A stretch of 64,000 bases of DNA from an uncultured beta proteobacterium (lineage in GTDB: Bacteria; Pseudomonadota; Gammaproteobacteria; Burkholderiales; Burkholderiaceae_C). The stretch is from NCBI GenBank assembly GCA_903823025.1, contig CAIJRK010000026.1, positions 54,504-118,503 of the forward strand, in the 5' to 3' direction. A model generated the notes under the pieces. It saw nothing but the letters and a program-made list of their open reading frames with translations, made no database searches and was not told where the DNA came from. Within the stretch, counting starts at the first letter, position 1, and each line of letters begins with the position of its first letter. Shown piece by piece: positions 20,396-31,452 of the stretch. A program made the position numbers and the translations under genes.

Positions 20396-20704
20396 TTAAC
20401 CCTTGAGCGTGTTGAGTTCGTCCACGTTGATGCTGGACTTGTTACGGAAAAGGAGCACCAAAATAGCCAAGCCAATGGCCGATTCAGCAGCAGCGACGGT
20501 CAGAATGAAAAACACGAAAATCTGTCCGTGCATGTCACCGAGATAATAGGAAAAGGCTACAAAATTCGTGTTAACAGCTAACAGCATCAACTCGATGGCC
20601 ATCAACAAAACAATCAGGTTTTTTCGATTAAGAAAAATACCGATAACCGACAGCGCAAACAACATGGCGCCAAGTGAAAGAAAATGTCCCAGAGTCACCG
20701 TCAT
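20396..20704 (-). CDS. nuoK: NADH-quinone oxidoreductase subunit K
   Basis: Three-helix membrane subunit of complex I, 102 residues. Conserved glutamates lie in the second and third helices ([12 protein letters not shown] and [12 protein letters not shown]), part of the proton path. Its start overlaps the nuoJ stop by four bases (ATGA), indicating coupled translation. Confidence 0.97.
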   Translation of the reverse strand: MTVTLGHFLSLGAMLFALSVIGIFLNRKNLIVLLMAIELMLLAVNTNFVAFSYYLGDMHGQIFVFFILTVAAAESAIGLAILVLLFRNKSSINVDELNTLKG

Positions 20705-21354
20705 GCTTTATTCTCCGCAGTCGTGGGTGTGACCACATCTTCGACAGGCGCTACTTGCGTAACATCCATCTTCAGAATAGTCATACGGTCTTTGGCCTTG
20801 ACCCGAACCTGGTCGGAAGGACTTACAAATTTGCTATCTTTTCGTTTACGAAGCGTCAAGGCAATCGCCGCAATCATGGCAACCAACAAAATAACAGCAG
20901 CAATCTCCAAGGGGTAGATATATTGCGTGTACAAAAGTTTGCCCAGCTCGCGACTATTAGAAATCTCTGCTGCAACCTGTCCCGCAACCGCCTGAGGCGC
21001 CTCGGTATCACGAAATCCACCCATAAGAACAGCGGCCATCTCAAGCGCGATAAGCACACCAATGAGCGCGGCAAAGGGGAAATTTTTCCAGAAACCAGCA
21101 CGAATACTGTCCGTATTAATGTCCATCATCATCACAACAAACAAGAACAACACCATCACCGCCCCCACATAAACCAGGATCAGGACAATAGACAAAAATT
21201 CGGCTTTGAGCAGCATCCAGATCATGGCCGCCTGAAAAAATGTCAGCACGAGAAATAAGACGGCGTGAACCGGGTTGCGGGCCGTAATTACCCGAAATGC
21301 GGCGAACAGGAGCACCGCAGAAAATACGTAGAACAAACCAGACTTGACATCCAT
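20701..21354 (-). CDS. nuoJ: NADH-quinone oxidoreductase subunit J
   Basis: Membrane subunit of complex I, 217 residues with five helices. The segment [18 protein letters not shown] is the conserved third helix carrying the pi-bulge region. The charged C-terminal tail after about residue 170 is longer than in enteric bacteria but common in Betaproteobacteria. It overlaps nuoK by four bases. Confidence 0.96.
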   Translation of the reverse strand: MDVKSGLFYVFSAVLLFAAFRVITARNPVHAVLFLVLTFFQAAMIWMLLKAEFLSIVLILVYVGAVMVLFLFVVMMMDINTDSIRAGFWKNFPFAALIGVLIALEMAAVLMGGFRDTEAPQAVAGQVAAEISNSRELGKLLYTQYIYPLEIAAVILLVAMIAAIALTLRKRKDSKFVSPSDQVRVKAKDRMTILKMDVTQVAPVEDVVTPTTAENKA

Positions 21355-21380
21355 AGGTATAACTTCTTTCTTGCGGCTAA

Positions 21381-21905
21381 TCAGCGGTATTTGGCATCCG
21401 CCGCTTTGTTGGCTTTGATTTCGTTTTCATAACGATCGCCCACAGCCAGCAGCATCTCTTTGGTGAAGTAGAGGTCGCCACGTTTCTCACCGTGGTACTC
21501 CAGAATATGGGTTTCAACAATTGAGTCAACCGGGCAGCTTTCTTCGCAGAAACCGCAAAAAATACACTTGGTTAGATCAATGTCGTAACGGCTGGTACGG
21601 CGTGAACCGTCGTCACGCACATCCGACTCAATCGTGATGGCCATAGCGGGACAAACGGCTTCGCACAACTTGCAGGCAATGCAGCGTTCCTCGCCATTTT
21701 CATAGCGACGCAAAGCGTGCAGACCGCGGAATCTAGGAGAAAGCGGTGTCTTTTCTTCGGGAAACTGAATCGTTACTTTGCGACGAAACGCGTAGCGACC
21801 GGTCAAAGCAAGGCCCTTTAGCAATTCCAACAGCAAAAAGCTGGACAGGAAGTCTTTAAGAGAAAAACTTGAAGTTTTGGGGGTTGAGGTAATAGTGGAC
21901 ATCAT
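21381..21905 (-). CDS. nuoI: NADH-quinone oxidoreductase subunit I
   Basis: Ferredoxin-like subunit of complex I carrying clusters N6a and N6b. The two [4Fe-4S] motifs are [16 protein letters not shown] and [16 protein letters not shown]. It has about 174 residues. Adjacent ATG codons at 21905 and 21902 follow an AGGAG ribosome-binding site; a TTG at 21908 is too close to that site. It lies six bases after nuoH. Confidence 0.97.
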   Translation of the reverse strand: MMSTITSTPKTSSFSLKDFLSSFLLLELLKGLALTGRYAFRRKVTIQFPEEKTPLSPRFRGLHALRRYENGEERCIACKLCEAVCPAMAITIESDVRDDGSRRTSRYDIDLTKCIFCGFCEESCPVDSIVETHILEYHGEKRGDLYFTKEMLLAVGDRYENEIKANKAADAKYR

Positions 21906-21914
21906 CAACTCCTG

Positions 21915-22997
21915 TTAGTTCCAGATGTTGAAGGAGGTCTGCATCCAGGCGCCCACAACAACCAGCCAGACCAGCGTGACTGGTATAAAAATCTTCCAGC
22001 CCAGACGCATGATCTGGTCATAGCGAAATCTTGGAAATGTGGCGCGAACCCAGATAAACAGGCTGACAACCATGCAGGTTTTAAGTCCTAACCAAATCCA
22101 ACCGGGTATCCAGTTAAACAACGCACTGTCAATCGGGGACAACCAACCACCCAAGAACATGGTGGCAGCCAAAATAGAGATCAACCACATATTAGCGTAT
22201 TCGGCCAAGTAAAACATGGCATAGGACATGCCTGAATATTCAACCATGTGACCGGCTACGATTTCGGCTTCACCTTCAACAACGTCGAAAGGATGGCGGT
22301 TAGTTTCAGCCAAGCCCGAAATAATATAAACCACAAAGATAGGAAGTAATGGCAGCCAGTTCCAGGACAGGAAGCTGAGTCCCATTTCTGCAAAATAGCC
22401 TTTACCTTGCCCTGTGACAATGTCTGTCATGTTCATGCTGGCAGACACCATAAGAACGACCACCAGACAGAAACCCATGGCAATTTCATAGCTCACCATC
22501 TGGGCAGAAGCGCGCATGGCACCCAGAAAAGAGTATTTAGAATTTGACGCCCAACCCGCAATCACGACGCCATAAACTTCCATAGATGTAATCGCCATGA
22601 TGAACAGCAGGCCGGCATTGATGTTCGCCAAAGCGACATCAGGACCAAAGGGAATCACAGCCCAAGCCGCCATTGCGGGCATGATGGTCAGGATAGGACC
22701 AATAAAGAACAGACCTTTACTAGCGGCTGTCGGCATCAAAATTTCTTTGCCCATCAACTTCAGTGCATCGGCAATCGGTTGCAACAAGCCTAGCGGCCCC
22801 ACCCGATTAGGACCCACACGAACCTGCATCCAACCCAGCAGCTTGCGTTCCCAAAGTGTGAGGTAGGCCACGGCACCCATCAAAGGCAGAACCACCACCA
22901 CAATCTTCATCAAGGTCCAGACAATAGGCCACCCGACATTGATCCACCACGCGTAGTCAGACAAGCCCAGGCCGAAAGCAAAAATAGCGTCAATCAT
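21915..22997 (-). CDS. nuoH: NADH-quinone oxidoreductase subunit H
   Basis: Membrane subunit of complex I that forms the quinone entry channel with NuoB and NuoD. It has 360 residues and eight or nine helices. The cytoplasmic loop motif [20 protein letters not shown] holds the conserved glutamates. [21 protein letters not shown] is the N-terminal signature. The start overlaps the nuoG stop by four bases. Confidence 0.97.
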   Translation of the reverse strand: MIDAIFAFGLGLSDYAWWINVGWPIVWTLMKIVVVVLPLMGAVAYLTLWERKLLGWMQVRVGPNRVGPLGLLQPIADALKLMGKEILMPTAASKGLFFIGPILTIMPAMAAWAVIPFGPDVALANINAGLLFIMAITSMEVYGVVIAGWASNSKYSFLGAMRASAQMVSYEIAMGFCLVVVLMVSASMNMTDIVTGQGKGYFAEMGLSFLSWNWLPLLPIFVVYIISGLAETNRHPFDVVEGEAEIVAGHMVEYSGMSYAMFYLAEYANMWLISILAATMFLGGWLSPIDSALFNWIPGWIWLGLKTCMVVSLFIWVRATFPRFRYDQIMRLGWKIFIPVTLVWLVVVGAWMQTSFNIWN

Positions 22998-25129
22998 GCG
23001 GCCACCTCATGTTCTGGATCAGCAATTCTTGCATCTGCAGTCAACTGCAAGCTGGTTGCGCGGCGTACCGTGCCATCAAGTGTGTAAATGCGGGCAACTA
23101 CAGGTGCAACTGTCGCGGGCGTCAGATCAGGCACTGTTTGCGTCACGTTATTAAGCATCTCTGCCTTGACATAAAACTCGCCTGCAGGCGGTAACCAGCA
23201 CATCTGCCGAAGAACGTCTTCCGAAGAGTCAAAGTCAAAGCCAGGCACATCCAGCAAGTTAGCCAATACACGCAAGACTTTCCACGCAGGCCGTGTTTCA
23301 CCGAGTGGCTTGACAACCGCATGAAAACTTTGCACGCGCCCTTCAGCATTAATGAAAGTGCCAGAGGTTTCTGTCGAGGGTGCAATCGGCAACAGCACAT
23401 CGCTAAAAGCCATATTTGACTTAAACGGACTGAGCGTCACCACCATTTGGGCTTGCGAGATAGCGGATGTCGCCTTCCCACCCGCTGCTGAGTCAAATTC
23501 AGGCTCATTGTTCAGTAGCAGCACCGCTTTAAGTTGACCTGCCAACATTTGTCCGGCGTTCAACCCATTCTCACCCGGCACAGCGCCGACAAGCTGGGCG
23601 CCCACCGTATTGGCCGCTTCAGTGAGGTAACCCACGGTGGCACCGGTTTGCACGCCAATCCAGTTAGCGAGCGCCAACAGAGTTGATGCCTTGGCATGGT
23701 GCGCAGCCGCGTTGCCTAACAAAATCGCCTTGCGTTCACCACTTTGCAATGATTTAGCAATGGCTTTTGCGGTGTCTGTGGCCGTGCCCGCAGCCGGTGG
23801 CTCCATAGACAGATCGAGAGCAATCGCTGCTGCGATATCAGCCAGTGCCTGTGCCCAATGGTTCACATCACACACCATCGTGGTGGCAAGCGGCATCGCC
23901 CAGTCTTGCACTTCGGATTGAAGCGCATGAACAGCACAGCCCTTGCGTACAGCCTGCCTAATTCTTTGCGCAAACAGAGGATGATCTTTGCGTAAACTAG
24001 AACCAATCACTAGCACGCGCTGCAGGTCGGACAGGTCAGCAATAGAACATCCCAGATAGCGCACGCCTTCAATAGGCATGAATTCGGCGTTGCGCAAACG
24101 GTAGTCGATGTTTTGGCTACCCAACCCGTTCATCAAATGACTGGCAAGCGAGAGTTCTTCAAGTGTGCTGTGCGGACTCACCAGCGCGCCCAGGCTTGCT
24201 GCACCGTGTTCTGCCTTGATTTGTTTCAAGCCATTGGCCACGTATTCAAGGGCCGTTTGCCAGTCAACCGAACGCCATGTACCGCCTTGCTTGAGCATGG
24301 GTGTGGTCAGGCGTTCGTCGCTGTTCAAGGCCTCGTAGGAGAAACGATCACGGTCTGCAATCCAGCACTCGTTAACCGCTTCGTTTTCCAGCGGAACAAC
24401 GCGCATGACCTTGTTATTTTTGACTTGAACGATGAGATTGGCACCGGTTGAGTCATGTGGACTAATCGACTTGCGCCGCGATAACTCCCACGTCCGCGCA
24501 CTGTAACGAAACGGCTTGCTGGTGAGTGCGCCCACAGGGCAAATGTCGATCATATTGCCCGACAACTCGGAGTCAACAGAGAGGCCAACAAAGGTTTCGA
24601 TTTCGGCGTGTTCGCCGCGATGCGACATGCCTAACTCCATCACACCGGCGACTTCCTGACCGAAGCGAACACAACGTGTGCAGTGAATGCATCGACTCAT
24701 TTCCTGCATAGAAATCAAAGGGCCGACATCTTTAACCGCGACCACCCGTTTTTCTTCTTCATAGCGGGAAGAAGAAGCGCCGTAGCCGACTGCAATATCT
24801 TGCAACTGACATTCGCCACCTTGGTCGCAAATCGGACAATCGAGAGGATGGTTAATCAGCAAGAATTCCATGACGGATTGCTGTGCCTTGATAGCTTTTT
24901 CGCTCTTGGTACGAACAATCATGCCTTGCGTCACGGGTGTGGCACACGCGGGCATCGGTTTAGGCATTTTCTCAACATCCACCAAACACATGCGGCAGTT
25001 GGCTGCAATGCTGAGTTTCTTGTGATAGCAAAAGTGCGGAATGTAGGTGCCAGCCTTGTCCGCAGCATGCATGATCATGCTACCTTCAATGATGTCAACT
25101 TTTTTCCCGTCGAGTTCTATTTCAATCAT
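22994..25129 (-). CDS. nuoG: NADH-quinone oxidoreductase subunit G
   Basis: Iron-sulfur subunit of the NADH module. It has 711 residues, smaller than the enteric form. The N-terminal [2Fe-2S] ligands are in [15 protein letters not shown] and the later cysteine of MPACATPV. A His-ligated cluster region follows ([18 protein letters not shown]), then [14 protein letters not shown] and CPVGAL. The C-terminal two-thirds is a molybdopterin-oxidoreductase-like domain without cofactor motifs. ATG 25129 ([10 protein letters not shown]) is the likely start; a GTG at 25141 right after the nuoF stop is an alternative. Confidence 0.96.
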   Translation of the reverse strand: MIEIELDGKKVDIIEGSMIMHAADKAGTYIPHFCYHKKLSIAANCRMCLVDVEKMPKPMPACATPVTQGMIVRTKSEKAIKAQQSVMEFLLINHPLDCPICDQGGECQLQDIAVGYGASSSRYEEEKRVVAVKDVGPLISMQEMSRCIHCTRCVRFGQEVAGVMELGMSHRGEHAEIETFVGLSVDSELSGNMIDICPVGALTSKPFRYSARTWELSRRKSISPHDSTGANLIVQVKNNKVMRVVPLENEAVNECWIADRDRFSYEALNSDERLTTPMLKQGGTWRSVDWQTALEYVANGLKQIKAEHGAASLGALVSPHSTLEELSLASHLMNGLGSQNIDYRLRNAEFMPIEGVRYLGCSIADLSDLQRVLVIGSSLRKDHPLFAQRIRQAVRKGCAVHALQSEVQDWAMPLATTMVCDVNHWAQALADIAAAIALDLSMEPPAAGTATDTAKAIAKSLQSGERKAILLGNAAAHHAKASTLLALANWIGVQTGATVGYLTEAANTVGAQLVGAVPGENGLNAGQMLAGQLKAVLLLNNEPEFDSAAGGKATSAISQAQMVVTLSPFKSNMAFSDVLLPIAPSTETSGTFINAEGRVQSFHAVVKPLGETRPAWKVLRVLANLLDVPGFDFDSSEDVLRQMCWLPPAGEFYVKAEMLNNVTQTVPDLTPATVAPVVARIYTLDGTVRRATSLQLTADARIADPEHEVAA

Positions 25130-25141
25130 CTTGGGACTCAC

Positions 25142-26518
25142 TCAAACGTAGGCCGGGACCATACAGGTCTTGTGCGCTACGTGGTATTCAAATTCATGAC
25201 GGAAGTGCTTGATCATGGCCCGCACCGGCATGGCGGCGGCGTCACCCAAAGCACAGATAGTTCGGCCCTGAATATTTTCAGCAACCGAGTTCAACAAATC
25301 CATGTCGGCTGGACGACCTTGACCATTTTCAATGCGGTCAACAACGCGGGATAACCAACCAGTTCCTTCACGGCACGGTGTGCATTGACCGCACGATTCG
25401 TGCATGTAGAAGTAGCTCAGGCGTTGCAAGCTCTTGACCATACAGCGGCTGTCATCCAGCACAATCACGGCGCCAGAACCCAGCATGGAACCTGCTTTGG
25501 CAATGGAGTCGTAATCCATGGTGCAGTCCATCATGATGCTGGCTGGCAAGATCGGCGAGGAAGAGCCGCCTGGAATTACCGCTTTAAGCTGACGACCCTT
25601 GCGCACACCACCTGCCAGTTCAAGCAGGGTTGAAAACGGTGTGCCCATCGGAATTTCATAATTGCCCGGCAGTTCTACATCACCGCTAATCGAGTAGATT
25701 TTGGTGCCCCCATTGTTGGGCTTGCCACATTCAAGAAAGGCTTTGCCGCCATTACGAATAATCCACGGGACAGCCGCAAATGTTTCAGTATTGTTGATGG
25801 TGGTTGGTTTGCCATACAAACCAAAACTCGCAGGAAAAGGCGGTTTGAATCTGGGTTGGCCTTTTTTGCCTTCCAGAGACTCCAGTAAGGCTGTTTCTTC
25901 ACCGCAAATATAGGCGCCAAAACCATGCGCAGCGTGCAGTTGAAAAGAGAAGCTACTACCCAGAATATTAGCGCCTAAAAACCCGGCAGCACGGGCCTCT
26001 TCCAATGCCTCTTCAAAGCGGTCATAACTTTTGAAAATTTCACCGTGAATATAGTTATAGCCCACTGTGATGCCCATGGCGTAGGCGGCAATAATCATGC
26101 CTTCGATGACGATATGGGGGTTGAACTGAAGAATATCGCGGTCTTTGCAAGTACCCGGCTCGCCTTCATCCGAATTACAAACCAAATATTTTTGGCCAGG
26201 AAATTGACGGGGCATAAAGCTCCACTTCAACCCGGTCGGAAATCCAGCACCCCCACGCCCACGCAGCGAAGACTCTTTGACAATGGCGATCACCTGGTCT
26301 TGCGTCAAGCCAGCCTTGCCTGTTTCTTCGGCTACAGGCGCACCGTCTTTACCAAGAATCTTGCGTAAAGCCTGGTAGCCACCACGCGCTTTGTAGGCTT
26401 TCAATGACCAATTACTGCCGTCTAGTCCGGCATAAATTTGCGGATTAATGTGCCGGTTATGAAAACAAGTTTCATTGCCAGAGGCCTGAAATTGCGCGAG
26501 AACTTTGTCAGCTATCAT
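25142..26518 (-). CDS. nuoF: NADH-quinone oxidoreductase subunit F
   Basis: NADH- and FMN-binding subunit of complex I, 458 residues. The glycine-rich NADH/FMN loop is [17 protein letters not shown]. The motif [15 protein letters not shown] and the [4Fe-4S] ligands [11 protein letters not shown] with the later cysteine of TICALGD (cluster N3) are all intact. The start overlaps the nuoE stop by four bases. Confidence 0.98.
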   Translation of the reverse strand: MIADKVLAQFQASGNETCFHNRHINPQIYAGLDGSNWSLKAYKARGGYQALRKILGKDGAPVAEETGKAGLTQDQVIAIVKESSLRGRGGAGFPTGLKWSFMPRQFPGQKYLVCNSDEGEPGTCKDRDILQFNPHIVIEGMIIAAYAMGITVGYNYIHGEIFKSYDRFEEALEEARAAGFLGANILGSSFSFQLHAAHGFGAYICGEETALLESLEGKKGQPRFKPPFPASFGLYGKPTTINNTETFAAVPWIIRNGGKAFLECGKPNNGGTKIYSISGDVELPGNYEIPMGTPFSTLLELAGGVRKGRQLKAVIPGGSSSPILPASIMMDCTMDYDSIAKAGSMLGSGAVIVLDDSRCMVKSLQRLSYFYMHESCGQCTPCREGTGWLSRVVDRIENGQGRPADMDLLNSVAENIQGRTICALGDAAAMPVRAMIKHFRHEFEYHVAHKTCMVPAYV

Positions 26519-27018
26519 GATTTTTCTTCCGCTGTACGCAGACCCTCAACCAACTGATCCAGCTTTTCATTACTCATGAAACTGCACATGGTTCGGTCAT
26601 TCACCAACAATACAGGGGAGTCAGCGCAAGCGCCCAGGCATTCACTTTGTTGCAAAGTAAACATGCCATCACGGGTTGTTTCGCCCATATGAATACCTAA
26701 CTTTTCCTCAAGATGCTTGAGCGCTCGTCCACCATCACGCAGTTGACAAGGTAAGTTGGTGCAAACATTGAGTTTGTATTTTCCACAAGCACGTTGGTTG
26801 TACATGTTGTAGAAGGTCGTGACTTCATGGACGGCGATAGGGGCCATGCCCAAATAGTCGGCAACGATTTTTTCGCTCTCAGTGCTCACATAGCCCAGTT
26901 CTTGCTGGACGATAGCAAGGCAGGCCATTACAGCTGACTGTTTTTGATCAGCCGGATACTTGGCAACTTCCTTGGCAAAACGTGCCTTGGCTGTTTGGGA
27001 AACAACTTCAGTAATCAT
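26515..27018 (-). CDS. nuoE: NADH-quinone oxidoreductase subunit E
   Basis: Thioredoxin-like [2Fe-2S] subunit of the NADH module, 167 residues. Cluster N1a ligands are CTNLPC and ECLGAC. The N-terminal helical region carries [17 protein letters not shown], typical of the family. It overlaps nuoD by four bases and nuoF by four bases. Confidence 0.97.
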   Translation of the reverse strand: MITEVVSQTAKARFAKEVAKYPADQKQSAVMACLAIVQQELGYVSTESEKIVADYLGMAPIAVHEVTTFYNMYNQRACGKYKLNVCTNLPCQLRDGGRALKHLEEKLGIHMGETTRDGMFTLQQSECLGACADSPVLLVNDRTMCSFMSNEKLDQLVEGLRTAEEKS

Positions 27019-28268
27019 CGGTCAATCTCTCCAAACACAATATCCATGGTTCCAATCACTGCCACAACGTCCGCAATCATGTGGCCCTTTGTCAACTCAT
27101 TCAGTCCAGCCAAATGCACAAACCCTGGCGGACGAATTTTCAATCGATAAGGTTTATTGGCACCATCGCTCACGATGTAGATACCAAATTCCCCCTTGGG
27201 GTGTTCAACGGCGGCGTAGGCCTCACCTTCAGGCACATGAAAGCCTTCGGTAAACAGCTTAAAGTGATGGATCAGTTCTTCCATGTTGGACTTCATGGAT
27301 TCACGATCAGGCGCCGCAACTTTGTGGTTATCGGTAATCACAGGGCCGGGGTTAACACGCAACCAGTCGATGCATTGCTTGATGATATTGTTAGACTGCT
27401 TCATCTCTTCCATACGGACGAGATAACGGTCATAGCAGTCACCCGTTTTGCCGACAGGAATATCAAAATCCATCCGGTCATAGACATCGTAGGGTTGCTT
27501 CTTACGCAAGTCCCAAGCTACACCTGAACCCCGTAGCATAGGACCGGTGAAGCCCATGTTCAAAGCACGTTCAGCCGTCACGACACCAATATCTACTGTG
27601 CGCTGTTTCCAGATTCTATTTTCAGTAAACAGGGTATGGTATTCCGCTAAACAAGCAGGAAACCGCTGTGTGAAGTTCTCAATGTAATCAAGCAAAGAAC
27701 CTTGACGGTTGCTATTGAGTTCTGCAACACCCTTGGCATTACGAATCTTGTTGACTTTGTACTGCGGCATCGTATCCGGCAGGTCTCTATAAACACCGCC
27801 TGGACGAAAGTAAGCCGCGTGCATCCGGGCACCGCTAACAGCTTCGTAGATATCAAACAAGTCCTCACGCTCACGAAAGGTGTAGATCAAAATGGTTGAA
27901 CTACCACAATCATTGCCGTGCGAACCTAGCCACATCAAGTGATTAAGAAGTCGCGTGATCTCGGCAAACATCACACGGATATATTGGGCCCGCACAGGCA
28001 CTTCAATATTTAGCAACTTTTCAATCGCCAAGCAATACGCGTGCTCATTGCACATCATGGATACGTAATCAAGACGATCCATATAGGGCAAAGATTGAAT
28101 GAAAGTCTTGCTTTCAGCCAGTTTTTCAGTGGCCCGGTGCAGCAAGCCGATGTGAGGATCAGCACGCTGGACCACCTCGCCATCAAGCTCAAGAACCAGA
28201 CGAAGGACGCCGTGCGCAGCCGGGTGCTGCGGCCCAAAATTCAAGGTGTAGTTTTTTATTTCAGCCAT
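27015..28268 (-). CDS. nuoD: NADH-quinone oxidoreductase subunit D
   Basis: 49-kDa-type subunit of complex I that forms the quinone site with NuoB, 417 residues. The N terminus [22 protein letters not shown] is diagnostic, with the quinone-contacting histidine in [16 protein letters not shown] and the conserved C-terminal VFGEIDR are present. It is separate from nuoC, as usual in Betaproteobacteria. Confidence 0.98.
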   Translation of the reverse strand: MAEIKNYTLNFGPQHPAAHGVLRLVLELDGEVVQRADPHIGLLHRATEKLAESKTFIQSLPYMDRLDYVSMMCNEHAYCLAIEKLLNIEVPVRAQYIRVMFAEITRLLNHLMWLGSHGNDCGSSTILIYTFREREDLFDIYEAVSGARMHAAYFRPGGVYRDLPDTMPQYKVNKIRNAKGVAELNSNRQGSLLDYIENFTQRFPACLAEYHTLFTENRIWKQRTVDIGVVTAERALNMGFTGPMLRGSGVAWDLRKKQPYDVYDRMDFDIPVGKTGDCYDRYLVRMEEMKQSNNIIKQCIDWLRVNPGPVITDNHKVAAPDRESMKSNMEELIHHFKLFTEGFHVPEGEAYAAVEHPKGEFGIYIVSDGANKPYRLKIRPPGFVHLAGLNELTKGHMIADVVAVIGTMDIVFGEIDR

Positions 28269-28280
28269 GAGACGAACTGC

Positions 28281-28889
28281 CTAGTGCAGGCCTCCATAGT
28301 TGTCTTCGCGGATAATTCGCGGTGTGATTTCGCGAGGCTCAATGGTGACGGGCTGATAAATGACGCGCTTGCTTTCTGCGTCATACCGCATTTCGACGTG
28401 ACCCATCGTAGGGAAGTCCTTGCGAAAGGGGTGACCTATAAATCCGTAGTCTGTAAGAATACGGCGCAGATCACTATGCCCTTCAAAAACGATGCCAAAC
28501 AAATCGAAGGCTTCACGCTCAAACCAGTTAGCGGAATTCCAAAGCTCATTGACTGACGCGACAACGGGGAGTTCATCATCCGGTGCAAACACCTTTAAAC
28601 GAACCCGTTGATTGAGGCTCACAGACAGAAGGTGCAAGACGACGCAAAAACGCGAGCCTTCAAGGCCTACACCTTTGTAATCAGAGTAGTCAACACCACA
28701 TAAATCTATCATCTGCTCAAAACAGCAACCCGATTCATCGCGCAAAATCCTGGCTGATTCCAGATAGTTGTTGGCATTAACAACAACAGTAACTTCACCT
28801 AAAGCGACACCAATATGTTTGACTTTTTCACCTAGCGCGAGCGCAATAGTGTTTTTGAGTGTTTCGGGGTTTATAGCAAAAACAGTCAT
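28281..28889 (-). CDS. nuoC: NADH-quinone oxidoreductase subunit C
   Basis: 30-kDa-type peripheral subunit of complex I, 202 residues. The conserved segment is ERE-x-F-D-L-FGI followed by [23 protein letters not shown]. No catalytic cofactor is bound. It is 12 bases upstream of nuoD and ten bases after nuoB. Confidence 0.97.
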   Translation of the reverse strand: MTVFAINPETLKNTIALALGEKVKHIGVALGEVTVVVNANNYLESARILRDESGCCFEQMIDLCGVDYSDYKGVGLEGSRFCVVLHLLSVSLNQRVRLKVFAPDDELPVVASVNELWNSANWFEREAFDLFGIVFEGHSDLRRILTDYGFIGHPFRKDFPTMGHVEMRYDAESKRVIYQPVTIEPREITPRIIREDNYGGLH

Positions 28890-28898
28890 GAAATCCCT

Positions 28899-29378
28899 TC
28901 AGACGCGTGCAATCGTTTGTGTGCGACGAATTTTTAGTTGCAATTGAATAATTCCATAAAGCAACGCTTCGGCGGTTGGCGGGCAACCCGGTACGTAGAT
29001 ATCTACCGGAACAATCCGGTCACATCCACGAACGACTGAATAACTGTAATGGTAGTAGCCACCACCGTTAGCACAAGAACCCATGCTGATGACCCAGCGC
29101 GGCTCTGACATTTGATCGTAAACCTTACGCAAGGCTGGCGCCATCTTGTTACACAAGGTGCCAGCAACAATCATTAAATCTGATTGCCTAGGACTTGCGC
29201 GAAAGACTTCAGCACCAAAGCGGCTAATGTCATACCGGGCAGCTGCGGCGTGCATCATTTCTACCGCACAACAAGCCAACCCAAAAGTCATTGGCCAGAC
29301 CGACCCGGTCTTGGCCCAGTTCATCACAGAGTCGTAACTGGTAGTGACAAAACCTTCTTTTAATACGCCTTCAATCAT
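28899..29378 (-). CDS. nuoB: NADH-quinone oxidoreductase subunit B
   Basis: Carries the terminal cluster N2 next to the quinone site; 159 residues. Ligands are the tandem cysteines of ACCAVEMM, the cysteine of [11 protein letters not shown], and the cysteine of [14 protein letters not shown]. It lies 14 bases after nuoA. Confidence 0.98.
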   Translation of the reverse strand: MIEGVLKEGFVTTSYDSVMNWAKTGSVWPMTFGLACCAVEMMHAAAARYDISRFGAEVFRASPRQSDLMIVAGTLCNKMAPALRKVYDQMSEPRWVISMGSCANGGGYYHYSYSVVRGCDRIVPVDIYVPGCPPTAEALLYGIIQLQLKIRRTQTIARV

Positions 29379-29392
29379 TGCATGACTCCCTG

Positions 29393-29752
29393 TTACTCCC
29401 AGTCAAGGGCGCCTTTTTTCCACTCATAAACAAAGCCTACGACAAGGATGGCAAGAAACACCATGACAGACCAAAAACCTAATGCACCAATCTCTTTCAG
29501 GGACACGGCCCAAGGAAAAAGAAATGCGATTTCAAGGTCAAACAAGATGAACAAAATGGCTACAAGATAGTAGCGAACGTCGAACTTCATTCGAGCATCT
29601 TCAAATGCTTCGAAGCCACATTCATAAGGAGAGTTTTTAGCGGGATCGGGACGATTAGGACCTAGGATGTAGCCCAGCACTTGAGGAACTACCCCAACTG
29701 CAATCCCAACCAGGATGAACATGAGAACGGGTAAATACTGATCTAGGTTCAT
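29393..29752 (-). CDS. nuoA: NADH-quinone oxidoreductase subunit A
   Basis: First gene of the complex I operon: a three-helix membrane subunit of 119 residues. The motif [28 protein letters not shown] includes the conserved cysteine and acidic loop that contacts NuoH and NuoD. It lies about 60 bases downstream of tRNA-Leu, with a 10-bp inverted repeat between them. Confidence 0.97.
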   Translation of the reverse strand: MNLDQYLPVLMFILVGIAVGVVPQVLGYILGPNRPDPAKNSPYECGFEAFEDARMKFDVRYYLVAILFILFDLEIAFLFPWAVSLKEIGALGFWSVMVFLAILVVGFVYEWKKGALDWE

Positions 29753-29775
29753 CTGGGGATTCTGATCAAAGTCTT

Positions 29776-29803
29776 GATCTACTGCACTTACGCGCAGTAG
29801 ATC
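29776..29803. repeat. 10-bp inverted repeat between tRNA-Leu and nuoA
   Basis: GATCTACTGC (29776-29785) and GCAGTAGATC (29794-29803) form a perfect 10-bp stem with an eight-base loop. There is no T run on the minus strand, so it is not a typical terminator for tRNA-Leu. It may guide processing between the tRNA and the nuo message. Confidence 0.6.
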
Positions 29804-29811
29804 TATTTATT

Positions 29812-29896
29812 TGGTGCCGTCGGCGAGACTCGAACTCGCACAGCTTTCGCCACTACCCCCTCAAGATAGCGTGTCTACCAATTTCACCACGACGGC
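29812..29896 (-). tRNA. tRNA-Leu (anticodon GAG)
   Basis: Class II tRNA with a long variable arm. The acceptor GCCGTCG pairs with CGACGGC, the anticodon loop is TTGAGGG (anticodon GAG) in the stem CTATC/GGTAG, and the T-loop is GTTCGAGTC. Discriminator A and CCA are encoded. The location between secG and nuoA is conserved in Betaproteobacteria. Confidence 0.95.
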
Positions 29897-29986
29897 GGCT
29901 TTTTTTGCTTAAATTGCATGAGGATCCTTGCGGATGGCTTTTCAAGCATGGCTAGAGTTTACCCCCAAATCACTAGGATTCTTAAG

Positions 29987-30022
29987 GAAAAGAAAGCAAT
30001 TTCAATAGTTATTGACTTGCTT
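29987..30022 (-). terminator. AT-rich hairpin after secG
   Basis: Read on the minus strand, AAGCAA...CAAT and ATTG...TTGCTT arms form an imperfect stem immediately after the secG stop, followed by TCTTTTCC. It is a weak candidate terminator or a partial attenuator before tRNA-Leu. Confidence 0.35.
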
Positions 30023-30376
30023 TTATTTGGTCGGTATTTGTGCCGATCCAGAAGCGGGGATAGACGGCACGACAGCAGCAGGAACGGGCACGCTAACCGC
30101 CGCGCCTTCAAGCACGCTACCGGTACTTGTATCTGGGCGGAGAGCGCCAAAATAAGCCAGCATCAAGGTGGCGGCAAAAAACAACGTCGCAAGAACTGCC
30201 GTGGTGCGCGACAAAAAGTTAGCGCTTCCGCTAGCCCCAAACAAGCTGCCTGAGCCGCCGCTACCAAAGGCAGCACCCATATCGGCACCCTTGCCGTGTT
30301 GCACCAAAATCAAGACCGTCATCGTGATGGCGGCAATCATTTGAACCGCAAGAAGAGAGGTGAGAAAAACGTTCAT
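30023..30376 (-). CDS. secG: Preprotein translocase subunit SecG
   Basis: Auxiliary membrane subunit of the SecYEG channel, 117 residues with two helices (about 5-22 and 52-73). The conserved loop GKGADMGAAFGSGGSGSLFG and the following FLSRTTAVLATLFF are diagnostic. The C-terminal tail is rich in alanine, proline and valine. It follows tpiA by about 37 bases, a conserved tpiA-secG-tRNA-Leu-nuo order. Confidence 0.96.
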   Translation of the reverse strand: MNVFLTSLLAVQMIAAITMTVLILVQHGKGADMGAAFGSGGSGSLFGASGSANFLSRTTAVLATLFFAATLMLAYFGALRPDTSTGSVLEGAAVSVPVPAAVVPSIPASGSAQIPTK

Positions 30377-30413
30377 TGAAAACTCCTATATGTGTAGCAA
30401 GCGACACCCAAAA

Positions 30414-31157
30414 TTAAAGGGTAGAAGCAATAATCGATAAAAAGTCAGGGGCTTTAAGTGAGGCGCCACCGACCAGGCCGCCATCAATATCAGGTTGTGC
30501 AAGCAGTTGCGCCGCGTTGGCTGCATTCATGCTGCCACCGTAAATAATGTGAATGCGGTCTGCTTGCGCCGAAGCTGCTTTCAGCTGCCCACGCAACACC
30601 GCATGAACCTGTTGCGCCTGCTCTACGCTGGCGGTCTTGCCGGTTCCAATGGCCCACACTGGCTCGTAAGCCACCACGATCTCACTGATGCAATGACCAT
30701 TGGCATGAATCACAGCAGCGAGTTGCCGCTTCACAACTTCTTCAGTCTTGCCTGCTTCGCGCTCCGCGAGCGTCTCACCCACACAAACAATTGGCGTAAT
30801 TCCACTGGCTAAGGCGCGTTGCGCTTTAGCCGCCACCAAGGCATCCGTTTCAAAGTGATATTGACGCCGCTCGGAGTGGCCCACGATGCAGTATTTCACC
30901 GCAAATTCCTTGAGCATGGTGCCTGCTATTTCTCCGGTAAAAGCGCCCGCCGCGTGCTTTGAAATATCTTGGGCACCTAGATCAATCGCACTACCCTGCA
31001 ACAGGCCTTGCATCTGCGCCAAGAACACCGACGGCACGCACAGCGCAATATGGCAAGCAGGGGCGTTCAACCCTGCCAACATTTCTTTGACCAAGAACGC
31101 ATTGGCAGTCAAACTGCCGTTCATTTTCCAATTACCTGCAATCAATTTCTTTTTCAT
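30414..31157 (-). CDS. tpiA: Triosephosphate isomerase
   Basis: Interconverts dihydroxyacetone phosphate and glyceraldehyde 3-phosphate. It has 247 residues. The substrate-binding lysine is in AGNWKMNG, the catalytic histidine in YCIVGHSERRQ, the catalytic glutamate in AYEPVWAIGTGKTA, and the phosphate loop is IIYGGSMNAANA. The frame is open further upstream, but ATG 31157, with GGGA upstream, gives the family start. The upstream in-frame stretch looks like a remnant of another gene. Confidence 0.96.
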   Translation of the reverse strand: MKKKLIAGNWKMNGSLTANAFLVKEMLAGLNAPACHIALCVPSVFLAQMQGLLQGSAIDLGAQDISKHAAGAFTGEIAGTMLKEFAVKYCIVGHSERRQYHFETDALVAAKAQRALASGITPIVCVGETLAEREAGKTEEVVKRQLAAVIHANGHCISEIVVAYEPVWAIGTGKTASVEQAQQVHAVLRGQLKAASAQADRIHIIYGGSMNAANAAQLLAQPDIDGGLVGGASLKAPDFLSIIASTL

Positions 31158-31159
31158 GC

Positions 31160-31275
31160 CACATCCCATGTCAAAAATAATTTTGCCAACATGCGGGTTG
31201 GACTCCGTCAATGCCTGTGCCCGTACAAAGGCAGAATCCGGCGCTATTAATAGCCGGATTTGAGGCAATTCCCTG
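31160..31275 (-). pseudogene. Probable C-terminal remnant of a quinone oxidoreductase gene
   Basis: In the tpiA frame just upstream of its start, the translated sequence includes ALTESNPHVGKIIF. This closely resembles the C-terminal end of zinc-independent NADPH:quinone oxidoreductases (HALMES-x-x-HVGKIVL). In many Burkholderiales a full quinone oxidoreductase gene sits exactly here, between pnp and tpiA. Only about 30-40 codons remain and no start is recognisable. The boundaries are approximate. The call rests on remembered family consensus and synteny, without an alignment. Confidence 0.5.
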
Positions 31276-31398
31276 TGTGCGATGAGCAACGCTTTGTTCT
31301 TGATTTTCATCAAGTTATTTCCAGCCCAACCGGGCGATGAAAAACGCCACAATTCTCACACTTTTCAAGTCTGATGCTTATGGCTTCTTCAGACAATA

Positions 31399-31425
31399 AG
31401 CCCCTGCACTGAACGCACAGGGGCT
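31399..31425 (-). terminator. Terminator hairpin after pnp
   Basis: Perfect 8-bp stem AGCCCCTG (31399-31406) with CAGGGGCT (31418-31425), about 28 bases after the pnp stop. The minus-strand tail is TTATTGTC, only partly T-rich. Confidence 0.6.
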
Positions 31426-31452
31426 ATTAATGACTTTACAAACCGGAAACGA

